Shown: positions 38,199 to 48,246 of the stretch, one piece after another
Layout: each line of letters starts with the position of its first letter
Numbering within the stretch: the first letter of the stretch is position 1
Source: Arundinibacter roseus
GTDB taxonomy: Bacteria > Bacteroidota > Bacteroidia > Cytophagales > Spirosomataceae
Assembly (NCBI RefSeq): GCF_004348825.1
Contig: NZ_SMJU01000004.1
Span: forward strand, 62,818 to 126,817
Direction of reading: 5' to 3'
DNA length: 64,000 bases
Notes under the pieces: generated by a model
Seen by the model: the letters and a program-made list of their open reading frames with translations, nothing else
Told to the model about the DNA's origin: nothing
The model's database searches: none
Made by a program: the position numbers and the translations under genes

Positions 38199-39395
38199 TT
38201 AGCTTGAAGATCCATTTGTTTCGCTGCTTTCTACCCGTGGCGCCATGGTACCAAGCACTAGGTCATAGGTAAGTTTGATCCAAATCAAAATGCACGGAAC
38301 CGCCTTGACAACATACGGTTGAAACCATTCGCTTCGGACAAATCCGGGAAAAATATCGGTGGGAGAAAGGATCGTAAAAATCAAGGCTAGAATCAGCAGG
38401 CTAAAATTCACTGCGCTCCGTGACTGCCCATAGTACCAGAGAGCAACCCCGGAAATGGCGATAATGAAGGTGGGCGATTCTGCCCGATGATTAAAAATAA
38501 CCACCCAAAGCAGCACGGACGCCAGCATCAGGAGTCGGAATGTATACACCTGGTATTTTTTGAGTAACGCCAGTGGAAGGCAGAATATAAGCACTCCAAT
38601 CAGGCTTACAATTGTTTTATCCGGTTGAAATCCAAACCAGGTTTTGAGCCAGCCAATTACCGAAAGCCCATCCGAAATGGAGTGATCATTTGCCAGCAGA
38701 TAACCCCAACTTTGATACAAAAACAGCAATTGGTCCCAGGAAACAACCAGTAACGGCATGCTTGCAAAAAGTAAAACCCAACTGCCCGTTGTGTAGGTAA
38801 GCTTCCATTTGTTGGGATAAAACAGGTACAACGCCAAACCTACAATACCAAAAAGTTTGATGAAAATACTGGCTACCAAACACAGGGAAGCCAGCCAATA
38901 GCGGCGGCGTTCGAGCATGCCAAAACTCAAAATCATGAGTCCGGCCATTAATCCGTTGCTTTGTTCATTTTGTAACGAAGTCAGGAGTTCAATCAGGACA
39001 AAAAGAAGGACAAGTCCCTTGGTGCGTAGCGAGAAATGAGGGAGTGAATAAACGGCCAAAAAAAGTACGAATGCATTCATCGCATTCCAAAGCAAAAGCC
39101 CCAAAAGATCGGGTATACTGGCGAGCGGCGCAAATAGGAGTGCAAAAGCAGGGCTATACTTATAAAGATCCCACTGTTCCTGTGGGTACAGAATATACAG
39201 GTCTTTTTGGTCAATTAAATGAAAAAAGGATTGTTTAAAAATCAGGTAATTGTTGTAGCTCGTGTAAAGAATTTCGCTGCCCGGGAAGGTCTTCATGGAG
39301 CCAATGTAGGATTGAAGAGTTGCCAATACTACCACCAAACCTACAAGTATTAAAATAGCTTTTTTGTTGATTAACAGGTTGTTAATTCGTTTCAT
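38199..39395 (-). CDS. GT87/DUF2029 membrane glycosyltransferase
   Basis: I choose ATG 39395 (MKRINNLLINKKAILILVG), giving 398 residues; a longer frame to 39434 lacks support. About ten transmembrane spans are present. The loop after the first span contains LYTSYNNYLIFKQSF and DLYILYPQEQWDLYKYSPAFALL, the polyprenol-dependent mannosyltransferase (PimE/GT87) pattern (DUF2029). It transfers a sugar from a lipid carrier outside the membrane. The acceptor in this organism is unknown. Confidence 0.8.
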   Translation of the reverse strand: MKRINNLLINKKAILILVGLVVVLATLQSYIGSMKTFPGSEILYTSYNNYLIFKQSFFHLIDQKDLYILYPQEQWDLYKYSPAFALLFAPLASIPDLLGLLLWNAMNAFVLFLAVYSLPHFSLRTKGLVLLFVLIELLTSLQNEQSNGLMAGLMILSFGMLERRRYWLASLCLVASIFIKLFGIVGLALYLFYPNKWKLTYTTGSWVLLFASMPLLVVSWDQLLFLYQSWGYLLANDHSISDGLSVIGWLKTWFGFQPDKTIVSLIGVLIFCLPLALLKKYQVYTFRLLMLASVLLWVVIFNHRAESPTFIIAISGVALWYYGQSRSAVNFSLLILALIFTILSPTDIFPGFVRSEWFQPYVVKAVPCILIWIKLTYDLVLGTMAPRVESSETNGSSS

Positions 39396-39689
39396 GACTC
39401 TTTTTCTTGTTTTGTTTGGTAAATCTTCGTCCAAATCTATGGATAAAATTGGTCACGTCTGAATATGCGTTGATCCTTTACCTGCGTCCGTTAATCATTT
39501 AAATTCCATTAAATTCCGTATTTTTAATTAATTCGACCCTAACTTAAATGCAACCATTTACGTCATTTTGACATCTCTTTTCCTAATGAACCGATCGTAA
39601 AACAAGTATTATTTCACACCTTATCAGTTTCTAAAACTTGGGGGTTTAATGAACAAAGCACATTCAAAATTTGAATTCAAACTACATTT

Positions 39690-42488
39690 ATGCTACGTAC
39701 ACTACTGATTTTGAGTCTTCTGATGCTGGTAAATGGCTATTCACTGGAAGCCCAAACAGCCAAAACTGCTTCGGGTTTAAAAGGAATCGTGAAAACCACC
39801 AAAGGCGAACCGCTGCCTTTTGCCGCTGTTTTTGTCAAAGGAACCGATATTGGAACTATTTCAAACGAAGAAGGCCGCTACCAATTGGATCTCAAAGCCG
39901 GCTACTATGAAGTTGTGTTTCAGTACCTCGGATTTCGCACGGGGATGAAATCCATTACAATTGAAGGTACAAGCCTGCAAACGTTCGACGCCGTGCTGGA
40001 AGAACAGGCCCTAAGCCTGGGGGAAGTACGCATTGGCAGCCGCGACGAAGACCCCGCCTATACGATCATGCGGCGGGCAATTGCCAAAAGTCGCTACCAT
40101 TTTTTGCAGGTAGAAAGCTACACGGCCAAGGCATACAGCAAATCATCCTTTGTTGTTACGGATTTGCCGTTGGAGTTTTTGTATAAAAAAGAATTGAAAG
40201 AAATTGAAAAAGAAGCCAACTTTAAGAAAGGCGTACCGATATTGAATGAAACAGTTTCGGAAGTGACTTTTCGGCAGCCTAATTCTTACAAACAAAAAGT
40301 TATTGCCTCCCGCAATAGTCAGGATAAAAACTTCTCGAACGCCAATGCTTACTTTCTGACGAGCTTTTATCAGCCGGAAGTAGTCAAAGCGGTGTCGCCC
40401 TTGTCGCCACGTGCTTTTGCCTATTACAAATTTGAATATTTGGGGTCATTTCGGGAAAATGGCATTGAAGTAAACAAGATAAAAGTGACGCCCCGGTCGT
40501 ACGGTGAAGGCGTGTACCGCGGCACGATTCAGATTATTGAAAATGAGTGGAGTATTTACTCCCTGAATCTGGAAACGGTCAATACTGGTTTTACGATTCA
40601 GATTAAGCAGGTTTACAGTCCCGTTCAGGGCGTTTGGATGCCGATCAATCAGCAGTTTCACGTTGCCGGAGGGATATATGGATTTAAAGGCAAAGGTGAT
40701 TTGGTTATTTCTCAAACCTTTTCCAAACTAAAAGTAAATCCAGCGTTTCAGCCTGACATTGTGGTACTTGACCCCAAAAAAGAAAAGGATAAAGCACAGC
40801 AGTTTAAGTTGTCCGGTCGGGAAATGAAAACGCAGAAACTCGAAGAAGTGGTCAGCAAACAGAAAGAGTTTTCGGCCAAAAACCTGCGCAAACTCATGAA
40901 AGAATATGAAAAGCAGGATTTGAAAGAGAAAGAAGAAAAGGGCGAAGATGTGGATTTGAACAACACCCGGCGCGATTCTACGGTGATTGACTCGCTTGCC
41001 GGTTTGCGTAGCACGGCTTTTTGGGACTCGATCCGGACGGTACCGCTGACTATTGCGGAGGTTAAAAGTTATACCCGGCTCGACAGTCTTGTGATTATCA
41101 AGGAAGGAACGCAGGAGCAAAAAGATAGTCTCAAAGTAGCAAAAAGCGATACTACCGCCAAAAAAGGAAAAAGCGGAATGGGTGTATTTGCAGGAATTCT
41201 GACGGGTCACACCTTTCGACTGGGAAAGAAAAGTCCGTGGCGGCTCCAATACCACAGTCCACTTTTGGATGGGCAAATTAATACCGTGGAAGGCGTAGTA
41301 CTCAACGGCGGCGGGTTGCGGTTAAAATATCAGGCAAAGGGGAAACCCTCTCAAAATCAGGAAACCATTCGAATTTCGACCGGAGGGGTGAGCCACACGT
41401 CTACTCGGGCGCAACCTGCCTGGTCGGTTTATGGGTTGACGCGCTATTCGTTCGCACGCGAAAAACTAATGGCTACGGGAGGAATAGATTATGCCTGGAA
41501 AAGAAGTCAGATTCAGGTGTCGGGTGGGCAAACTGTTGCGCAGTTTAATCCTGAAAACCCCATGCAACCTTTTTTAAATAGTTTAACAACCACATTGCTC
41601 GAACAAAATTTTATTAAAATCTACGAGAAAAATTTCCTGCGGGCAGATTTTTCATCCAATCGTGAGAATGAACATTTTGAGTTAAAAGCCTCCATAGAAT
41701 ACGCCGACCGGCGTTCGCTGCAAAACCTGGAAAATACGGATCGGTATCGGTGGATTGACTGGAAAAGACGGACTTTTACGCCCAATAATCCCTTTAACGA
41801 AGAGCGTTTGGACGAATCGGGCGCAGCTTCGCCCGTCATGCAGCCGCATCAGGCCTTAACTCTTGGGGTATCGGCCGTGTATAAACCCTGGCAAAAATAC
41901 CGCATCAAAGGAGGGAAAACTTCCTATTATTCCGACGACTCACCCAAGCTGATGCTTGCCTATCGAAAGGGAATTCAGGGTGTGTTTGGAAGCGATGCCG
42001 ATTTTGATTTTGTGCAGGCCGGACTGTCTCATGGGTTTGATTTGGGCGTGCGGAGTAAACTGCGCTACAAAGTTGCTGCCGGTGCTTTTTTAAACAACGA
42101 ATCGGTTCAGTTGCCTGATTTTCAGCATTTTGCCGGAAATTTATTTTTCTTCCAATACGGCGATCCGGTCGGTACTTTCCGAATGCTCGACTACTACCGG
42201 TTCAGTACGTCAAAGCAATTTGTGGAGGCACACGTCCTAACCGAGCTGCGGCAGTTTTTACTTACCCAACTTACCTGGTTCAGGATTTTGGGGATTAAGG
42301 AAAATTTCTTTGCGCACTATCTCGCCACTCCCGTTTCCAACAATTACCTCGAACTTGGCTACGGGCTCGACATCGGAATCCGGTTTCCACTGCGAATCGA
42401 AGTCGCCAATAGTTTTGAAGGATTTAAGTACCAAAATACCGTATTTCGAGTGGGCACGACGATGAATATTTCTTTTGGCAAAAATTAA
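39690..42488 (+). CDS. DUF5686 outer-membrane protein with carboxypeptidase-regulatory-like domain
   Basis: The 932-residue protein has a signal peptide (first 24 residues), then a CarboxypepD_reg-like beta-sandwich (residues 28-120, GIVKTTKGEPLPFAAVFVKG). A DUF5686 region follows from about 130 (DPAYTIMRRAIAKSRYHFLQVESYTAKAY), and then repeated beta strands of an outer-membrane barrel up to a C-terminus ending SFGKN. A charged insertion lies at about 390-490. It is likely a surface-exposed transport or assembly protein of Bacteroidota; the cargo is unknown. A terminator follows. Confidence 0.88.
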   Translation: MLRTLLILSLLMLVNGYSLEAQTAKTASGLKGIVKTTKGEPLPFAAVFVKGTDIGTISNEEGRYQLDLKAGYYEVVFQYLGFRTGMKSITIEGTSLQTFDAVLEEQALSLGEVRIGSRDEDPAYTIMRRAIAKSRYHFLQVESYTAKAYSKSSFVVTDLPLEFLYKKELKEIEKEANFKKGVPILNETVSEVTFRQPNSYKQKVIASRNSQDKNFSNANAYFLTSFYQPEVVKAVSPLSPRAFAYYKFEYLGSFRENGIEVNKIKVTPRSYGEGVYRGTIQIIENEWSIYSLNLETVNTGFTIQIKQVYSPVQGVWMPINQQFHVAGGIYGFKGKGDLVISQTFSKLKVNPAFQPDIVVLDPKKEKDKAQQFKLSGREMKTQKLEEVVSKQKEFSAKNLRKLMKEYEKQDLKEKEEKGEDVDLNNTRRDSTVIDSLAGLRSTAFWDSIRTVPLTIAEVKSYTRLDSLVIIKEGTQEQKDSLKVAKSDTTAKKGKSGMGVFAGILTGHTFRLGKKSPWRLQYHSPLLDGQINTVEGVVLNGGGLRLKYQAKGKPSQNQETIRISTGGVSHTSTRAQPAWSVYGLTRYSFAREKLMATGGIDYAWKRSQIQVSGGQTVAQFNPENPMQPFLNSLTTTLLEQNFIKIYEKNFLRADFSSNRENEHFELKASIEYADRRSLQNLENTDRYRWIDWKRRTFTPNNPFNEERLDESGAASPVMQPHQALTLGVSAVYKPWQKYRIKGGKTSYYSDDSPKLMLAYRKGIQGVFGSDADFDFVQAGLSHGFDLGVRSKLRYKVAAGAFLNNESVQLPDFQHFAGNLFFFQYGDPVGTFRMLDYYRFSTSKQFVEAHVLTELRQFLLTQLTWFRILGIKENFFAHYLATPVSNNYLELGYGLDIGIRFPLRIEVANSFEGFKYQNTVFRVGTTMNISFGKN

Positions 42489-42491
42489 TTG

Positions 42492-42540
42492 AAAAAGTAC
42501 ATACAGGAAATTGTATATAATTTTCCTGTACGTACTTTTT
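42492..42540 (+). terminator. Terminator after the DUF5686 gene
   Basis: A 19-bp stem with one mismatch (AAAAAGTACATACAGGAAA at 42492 and its partner at 42522) ends in TTTTT. Confidence 0.8.
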
Positions 42541-42593
42541 ACCATAAATTACATTTTAATTCTTAACCTACCCTTTATCAAATATTTTAACTC

Positions 42594-44384
42594 ATGAAAA
42601 AATACTCTATGCGATTTGTTGAGCTTTTTGTTTATTTAATTCTTCTCGGGTTTGGGACTACATTCCCGCTTTCGGCGCAGGTTTCGACGTTGTATGAGCA
42701 GGCCACCGAAACCTCCGGACTTGTGATTCAGTATGGGCAGGACATCCGGGCGGTGCTTCACTTTTACTCGCCGATGTTAAGGCAGGAGGGCGGTTTTTCT
42801 TCCTCGGTTTCGGTGCTCAATTCTCCCGAACAGCGCAATCGGCTCGAAAAAGTGGATCGGGAATATCTTGAAAAGTTGAAAAAACTGGATTTCAAAAGTT
42901 TGAGTCAAGGTGGAAAAGTAGATTATGTTTTATTGAAAAGAGCTATTGAAGACCACCTGCTTACGTTGGACCAGGAAAAAACAAAGTATACTTCACTTGA
43001 ATCGTATCTGCCTTTCGCCAATAAAATCTATGCGCTCGAAAAAATGCGTCGCCGGGGTGATGTTGTGGATGGAAAAGTTATTGCGGCAGAAATGACTGCC
43101 CTAAGCACGGAGGTTGAGACGGCTCAGGAAAAACTCAAAGAGGTAAAGGAATTGGATAAATCGTTGACCAATTTTGGTGAACAGGCTATCCGAAGTTTGA
43201 AATTGCGGTTGAAAAGTACCTATGAGTTTTACAACAGCTACGACCCGGCATTTACGTGGTGGGTGCCGGTTCCCTATAAAGGCCTTGACAGTGTTTTAAC
43301 GGTTTATAGCAAGACTTTGGCAGGAAAAGGCAAGCTGTCAACAACTCAAAAAGAAGATAAAAGCGGGATTAAAGGCGTACCAATTGGCAAAGAAGAACTT
43401 CTGCGTCAACTGAAAGCTGAGATGATTATGTATACACCGGATGAATTAATTGCCCTCGCCAACAAAGAGTTTGCCTGGTGCGATGCCGAATTGCTGAAAG
43501 CTTCCCGCGAGATGGGTTTTGGCGATGATTGGAAAAAAGCGCAGGAAAAGGTGAAGAATTCCTACGTGCCCGAAGGGCAACAACCGGCATTAATTTTGAA
43601 GCTTTATAACGACGCAAAAACATTTATTGAGGCCAACAATCTGCTGGATTATCCAGAAATGGCAGATGAAACCTGGGGGATGCAAATGATGACACCTGAG
43701 CGGCAGTTGACTTCACCTTTTTTTCTGGGCGGTCGGGATATTATTATTTCGTACCCCACCAATGCCATGGAGCATACAGACAAACTGATGAGCATGCGGG
43801 GAAATAATCCCTACTTTTCCCGCGCCACGGTACATCATGAGTTAGTCCCCGGACATCATTTGCAGTACTACATGAATAGTCGGTATAAAACCTACCGTTC
43901 GGCATTTCGCACACCTTTCTGGACCGAAGGCTGGGCTTTGTATTGGGAATTGCTTCTATACGACAAAGGCTTTGCCAAAACTCCCGAAGAGCGAATCGGC
44001 ATGTTGTTTTGGCGCATGCACCGCTGCGCCCGCATTATTTTTTCCCTTAACTACCACATGGGCGAATGGAGTCCACAGGAATGCATCGATTTTCTGGTAG
44101 ATCGGGTTGGCCACGAACGTGCCAATGCCGAAGGAGAAGTGCGCCGGTCGTTTGAAGGAAACTATGGGCCACTCTATCAATTGGCGTACCTGGTTGGTGG
44201 ATTGCAAATCTGGGGGTTGAAAAAAGAATTGGTCGATAGCAAAAAAATGACGTATAAACAGTTTCATACGGCCTTTATGAAGGAAAATAGCCTACCCATA
44301 GAAATGGTACGAGCTACGCTGACCAATCAACCGCTGACCCCGGAATATAAACCGGGCTGGAAATTTTATTCGTCTGATAATTAA
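42594..44384 (+). CDS. DUF885 metallopeptidase-like protein
   Basis: The 596-residue protein has a signal peptide (about 25 residues, ending LSAQ) and the DUF885 pattern with zinc-site HHELVPGHHLQ at about residues 414-424, followed by WTEGWALYWELLLYDKG. The trailing segment GMLFWRMHRCARIIFSLNYHMGEWSPQECIDFL is typical. The family contains putative M32-like carboxypeptidases and DPP-like proteins, and its substrate is not known. It is exported. Its stop lies in a 17-bp tandem duplication that also contains the start of the next gene. Confidence 0.88.
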   Translation: MKKYSMRFVELFVYLILLGFGTTFPLSAQVSTLYEQATETSGLVIQYGQDIRAVLHFYSPMLRQEGGFSSSVSVLNSPEQRNRLEKVDREYLEKLKKLDFKSLSQGGKVDYVLLKRAIEDHLLTLDQEKTKYTSLESYLPFANKIYALEKMRRRGDVVDGKVIAAEMTALSTEVETAQEKLKEVKELDKSLTNFGEQAIRSLKLRLKSTYEFYNSYDPAFTWWVPVPYKGLDSVLTVYSKTLAGKGKLSTTQKEDKSGIKGVPIGKEELLRQLKAEMIMYTPDELIALANKEFAWCDAELLKASREMGFGDDWKKAQEKVKNSYVPEGQQPALILKLYNDAKTFIEANNLLDYPEMADETWGMQMMTPERQLTSPFFLGGRDIIISYPTNAMEHTDKLMSMRGNNPYFSRATVHHELVPGHHLQYYMNSRYKTYRSAFRTPFWTEGWALYWELLLYDKGFAKTPEERIGMLFWRMHRCARIIFSLNYHMGEWSPQECIDFLVDRVGHERANAEGEVRRSFEGNYGPLYQLAYLVGGLQIWGLKKELVDSKKMTYKQFHTAFMKENSLPIEMVRATLTNQPLTPEYKPGWKFYSSDN

Positions 44385-44411
44385 CGTATTCTTGTAATTA
44401 ACGTATTCTTG
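44378..44411 (+). repeat. Perfect 17-bp tandem duplication between two genes
   Basis: TAATTAACGTATTCTTG occurs at 44378-44394 and again at 44395-44411 without mismatch. The first unit holds the stop of the DUF885 gene (TAA, 44382-44384) and the second ends in the TTG start codon of the BNR-4 gene. It looks like a recent slippage duplication. Confidence 0.9.
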
Positions 44412-45740
44412 AAAAAACTTCTGTTTTCTTTGCTGTCCCTTTTGGGCGTTTTGGGCTTGTTTCCGCAAGCTCAAAACGCTTTCGCTCAAAGTATTAAGTA
44501 CCCGCTGCTCATTGACAGCGTGTGGACGGGGCATCCGGTTCGCTTCGATTTACTGACTTCCAATACGTTTCAATACGCTGCTTATTACAACGCTAACCGA
44601 CAATTGGTAGTGGCTCAGCGAGCGCTAAATGATTCAAAATGGCAAAAAACGCTACTACCTACACAGGTAGCCTGGGATAGTCATAACTATGTGACAATGG
44701 CGATGGATTCGGATGGTTTTCTACATGTTTCGGGTAATATGCACAATGTGCCCATCATTTATTTCCGGTCTCAAAAGCCTGAGTCCATTTCTTCGTTTGA
44801 TAAACTGCCAATGACCGGAAAACACGAAGATCGTGCGACTTATCCGGTATTTTTTAAGGATCAAAGCGGAACACTCTTTTTTCAATACCGCAACGGCGGC
44901 AGCGGAGATGGGCAAACTTATTGGAATCGCTACGATACGGGAACAAAAAGCTGGACGAGCCTTTTTGAAACTCCTTTTTTTGATGGAGAAAAAGAAGCCA
45001 ACGCCTACATGACTAATCCAAAACTTGGGCCGGATGGCTATTTTTATATCGTTTGGATGTGGCGACTTTCACCTCTGGCCAATACCAATCATAATTTGTC
45101 GTGTATCCGAAGTAAAAATCTGGTTGACTGGGAAAATCTTGCCGGGGAAAATATCCCTCTTCCTGTACAATGGCGAAATACCCGTGCGGTCGTTGACCCC
45201 GTGGCACCATGGAATGGACTCATCAATATGGGTTTTCAAATTAGCTGGGATAAAAGTAAACTTCCCTACATTAGCTATCATAAATTTGATAATCAAGGAA
45301 TTAGTCAGGTATTTTTAGCTCGTTGGGAGAAAGACCAAAATCATAAAAATGCCTGGATTACCTATCAAATCAGCCAATGGAAAGACTTTACCTGGGAGCT
45401 TAATCTCAATGGCTCTCTAAACTATTCGGTGAGTATTTCTGGAATTACTGATGGCGAGGACGGGAAATTGTCGGTTCAGTATGCGCACGAAAAATACGGA
45501 CACGGAACCTGGATTTTGAACCGAAAAAGCTTAAAAATAGAGCAAACGTTACCAGATTCAACGGCAAAAAAACAAATGATTGATTCGCATTCAAGCATTC
45601 CGCAAGGAATGACTGGTCAAAAACATGCCGATAAGTCAGGGGATTATTGGCTAAACTGGTATACACTGCCTGCCAATCGGGACAAACCCCGCCCGGCACC
45701 ATTCCCGGCTCCGGCTCCTCTGTTCCTTTACAAAAAATAG
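44409..45740 (+). CDS. BNR-4 repeat secreted protein (possible polysaccharide lyase/hydrolase)
   Basis: The first in-frame start is TTG 44409, which gives a good signal peptide (MKKLLFSLLSLLGVLG...FAQ); no ATG is nearer. The 443-residue protein matches the BNR-4 layout (PF15892): VAWDSHNYVTMAMDSDGFLHVSGNMH, FQYRNGGSGDGQTYWNRYD, WVWMWRLSP-like and TNHNLSC segments. Some relatives are ulvan lyases (PL24-type). It converges, with a 7-bp gap, on a PL38-type lyase, which supports glycan degradation. The exact substrate cannot be told. Confidence 0.8.
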   Translation: MKKLLFSLLSLLGVLGLFPQAQNAFAQSIKYPLLIDSVWTGHPVRFDLLTSNTFQYAAYYNANRQLVVAQRALNDSKWQKTLLPTQVAWDSHNYVTMAMDSDGFLHVSGNMHNVPIIYFRSQKPESISSFDKLPMTGKHEDRATYPVFFKDQSGTLFFQYRNGGSGDGQTYWNRYDTGTKSWTSLFETPFFDGEKEANAYMTNPKLGPDGYFYIVWMWRLSPLANTNHNLSCIRSKNLVDWENLAGENIPLPVQWRNTRAVVDPVAPWNGLINMGFQISWDKSKLPYISYHKFDNQGISQVFLARWEKDQNHKNAWITYQISQWKDFTWELNLNGSLNYSVSISGITDGEDGKLSVQYAHEKYGHGTWILNRKSLKIEQTLPDSTAKKQMIDSHSSIPQGMTGQKHADKSGDYWLNWYTLPANRDKPRPAPFPAPAPLFLYKK

Positions 45741-45747
45741 ATAGAAG

Positions 45748-46941
45748 TTAATTTACCACAGAAACATGTGTCCAAAGTAGCGGATTTCTGATGGGTAAAT
45801 TACGGATAACTTCCTCCGTTTGAGGATTATGGTCAAGTTTTTTCCAGCTTTCCAGCCAGGGTGTCCGGCCATACTTTGCGTAGGCAAAAAGCAGAAAAGG
45901 ATGCGCTACGGGCCAATTGTCCCAGTACATCACATCTTCCCCAAACGGCCACTTTGCTTTGTCTGCTACATAGGGATATAAAAAATCTACTGCTTTTCGG
46001 AGGGTTCGGCCATCGGAGAGAGTAAAATCCCACAGGCTTGCAGCAGGCGTCGACAATACATGACACAGGGTAGTCATTGCGTCCAGATTAAAAAGCGAAT
46101 AGCCATAAGGTTTAGTACGTTTGGTTTCCAATGGAAAACTGCCATCAGTGGCCAATTGTGTCGGCAAAAGTACCTTTTTAAACCGTTCCCGGCAGTAATC
46201 TAGCAAAGCCTGATTTCGGGTAAGGCGCGCAAAAACAGCGACTTGCATGGCCCAGCAGGTTCCATGATTGTTAAGGGCTTCGCGCTCACTTACGCCATAC
46301 GGATGAGTGGTTACCCAAATCAGGTATTTCTCAAACCATTGCTGAATTTGATGAAAATCTTCGGGCGAAAACTCTTTGGCTTTTTCCATAACCAACACTC
46401 CCTGAGCAACTTCCATCATCTGAATCATGTCGATAATGCCAATGCCACGACCCGTTACCCGGCCCTGAATAGCCTGTGCATAGAGTAAGGAAGGATTCAT
46501 ACGGGTTTCTGGATTGATAAACCACGCTTTTAGGTGCGTTACCGCATGTTTTACATAGGACTCATCGCCCGTAAGTATATAGGCAGAAGCCAAGGTTCCT
46601 ACGACCTGACTAAACCGGATCATTGCCTGACGATGAGCGGTAAAATTCTCCGGATTGGTCTGCCCGTCGCGTTGAATGTATGGTCCATTTGGATCATCCG
46701 GATTGGGCCACCAATAGTCTCCTTCTGAGTAAAAATCATGTAGTCCGCCCGCTGATCGCTCGCAGGAGGTGGCTGTCACAGTCACGGGTACCTGCATCAT
46801 TGCCCAATGCGTTTTTTCAAGAATTATAGGGCGAAGTACCTCGCTTACTTCTTCCGAAAGAACTGATTTTCTGTCCCGTTGTGCATAGCATGTTTGGTAA
46901 AGTGCCAGTAAAAAGCAAAGAAGTATAAGTATTTTTTTCAT
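45748..46941 (-). CDS. Alginate-lyase-family (PL38-type) secreted enzyme
   Basis: ATG 46941 (MKKILILLCFLLALYQTCYA) gives 397 residues with a signal peptide. It has an alpha/alpha barrel-type lyase region: DYWWPNPDDPNGPYIQRDGQ near residue 75, NNHGTCWAMQVAVFARL (the asparagine/histidine catalytic-type NNHG), and DGSFPLETKRTKPYGYSLFNLDAM. This pattern matches PF05426 proteins of PL38, acting on glucuronan or alginate. It converges with the BNR-4 gene. Confidence 0.82.
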   Translation of the reverse strand: MKKILILLCFLLALYQTCYAQRDRKSVLSEEVSEVLRPIILEKTHWAMMQVPVTVTATSCERSAGGLHDFYSEGDYWWPNPDDPNGPYIQRDGQTNPENFTAHRQAMIRFSQVVGTLASAYILTGDESYVKHAVTHLKAWFINPETRMNPSLLYAQAIQGRVTGRGIGIIDMIQMMEVAQGVLVMEKAKEFSPEDFHQIQQWFEKYLIWVTTHPYGVSEREALNNHGTCWAMQVAVFARLTRNQALLDYCRERFKKVLLPTQLATDGSFPLETKRTKPYGYSLFNLDAMTTLCHVLSTPAASLWDFTLSDGRTLRKAVDFLYPYVADKAKWPFGEDVMYWDNWPVAHPFLLFAYAKYGRTPWLESWKKLDHNPQTEEVIRNLPIRNPLLWTHVSVVN

Positions 46942-47327
46942 AGAATTCACTCAATAGTTCACTGCAAAAAGGTACCCAAAATTTTGTACCCAATATCTTC
47001 TAAGAAGAGAATTTTAGGAGAAGTATACTAATTCCCAGGAAAGAGATGAGAAGTAGTGGGGTGTTAGATATATTGATCAAAATTTGAAAATAATATGAAA
47101 ACGTGATAATATCGTTATGTATTTAATTTTAAGAAAATGGAGCTTAATGTATGCCTGTAAAATTTGGCCAATTGCGGAGAAAGAAAGCATTTATTGTATA
47201 AGTAGGGGTAAGGATCGCTTTGATTCGTCGATCAGAAAGTAGAAGGAACTTTATCTGAAATAGATAAAGGGAAGAAAGAAATCTACTTCAATCGCATTTT
47301 TTGTAATTATTCATAGGTAATTGATTC
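46942..47327. other. Intergenic AT-rich segment, no gene seen
   Basis: The 386 bp between the lyase start and the next terminator contain only short frames with stop codons in all readings, and no structure other than A/T-rich promoter-like tracts. Confidence 0.5.
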
Positions 47328-47363
47328 AAAAGGACGTCCCTGATTAGAGACGTTCTTTTTTTA
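47328..47363 (-). terminator. Terminator of the 214-aa gene
   Basis: AAAAGGACGTC (47328-47338) pairs with GACGTTCTTTT (47349-47359), one G-T pair. The minus strand ends TTTT after the stem. It follows the stop at 47365. Confidence 0.7.
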
Positions 47364-47364
47364 G

Positions 47365-48009
47365 TTATTGCAAATCTTCTAAAACCTTCTGCTTCACGTT
47401 GTCATGAAAGGCCGCAATTACCTTTGCGTGTAGGAAAGGGTAAAGTACCTGCTCCCGAATATACGATTTCTCTGTGCCTTTATAAGTCGTTTTGTGAACG
47501 ATTTTGGTAGTTACAGAATCAATTGCAGAAAAGCTCAGCACCTGACTTCCCTCGGTTTTTCCCCCTTCGATGTATGAAAATTCAATTTCTTTCTTCACCG
47601 AATCGACACGGATAATCTGATGAGCAACTGCGATGTTAACCAGGCCCCAAAGCAAACTAATATTTAAAAACAGGACCTGACCCTCTCGTAATCCGTCATA
47701 TTCGTCTTCCATGTAGGTAAGCTCCTGACTGTTTTTGCAGTACATGCAACCAAAACTTACAATCTCGCTGCGCCAGGTCTCACGGGGCGAAATACTCAGG
47801 TAAGTATTCCATACGGTTGAAAGCTTGGCTTTTACCAGAAAGGTTTTGGAGTGTACGTGGTAAGTACTCTGTTCGGCAGGCTGATAGGAGGTAGATTTCA
47901 ATTTGTCGAAATCAGCACAAGCGTGTAATTTTTTATCGGCCAAATATTCCTGAACGGTTTTTTGAGGTATGCGTTCAGATTGGATTATGGAGGTTTCTGA
48001 AATAGGCAT
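47365..48009 (-). CDS. Hypothetical START-like-size protein, 214 aa
   Basis: ATG 48009 (MPISETSIIQSERIPQKTV) gives 214 residues; a longer frame to 48051 is less likely. The protein has a beta-rich body with GCMYCKNSQELTYMEDEYDGL (two cysteines) and a hydrophobic helix (GQVLFLNISLLWGLVNIAV). It ends in a charged helix (LHAKVIAAFHDNVKQKVL), a layout that loosely suggests a SRPBCC lipid-binding fold. I do not recognise a family. Confidence 0.55.
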   Translation of the reverse strand: MPISETSIIQSERIPQKTVQEYLADKKLHACADFDKLKSTSYQPAEQSTYHVHSKTFLVKAKLSTVWNTYLSISPRETWRSEIVSFGCMYCKNSQELTYMEDEYDGLREGQVLFLNISLLWGLVNIAVAHQIIRVDSVKKEIEFSYIEGGKTEGSQVLSFSAIDSVTTKIVHKTTYKGTEKSYIREQVLYPFLHAKVIAAFHDNVKQKVLEDLQ

Positions 48010-48246
48010 ATAGGCAAGTTTGCAACAGAGCGTAAAGCTAGTTAACGGCAAGAATTTAACTACTAATATAAACCTGATAGGGAATAGAATATACTTTTAT
48101 AAGACTGGAAAATGTGCGGTACTAGGTAAAACTTGGGCCTCTAAATCAATTATAGGTAGAAATTCAGCTGAAAGAGCATTCCTGATTATCAGCAAATTGA
48201 ATTACGAATAGTTGTTGATGTATTTAAATCTTCGAAGGATCAAAAA

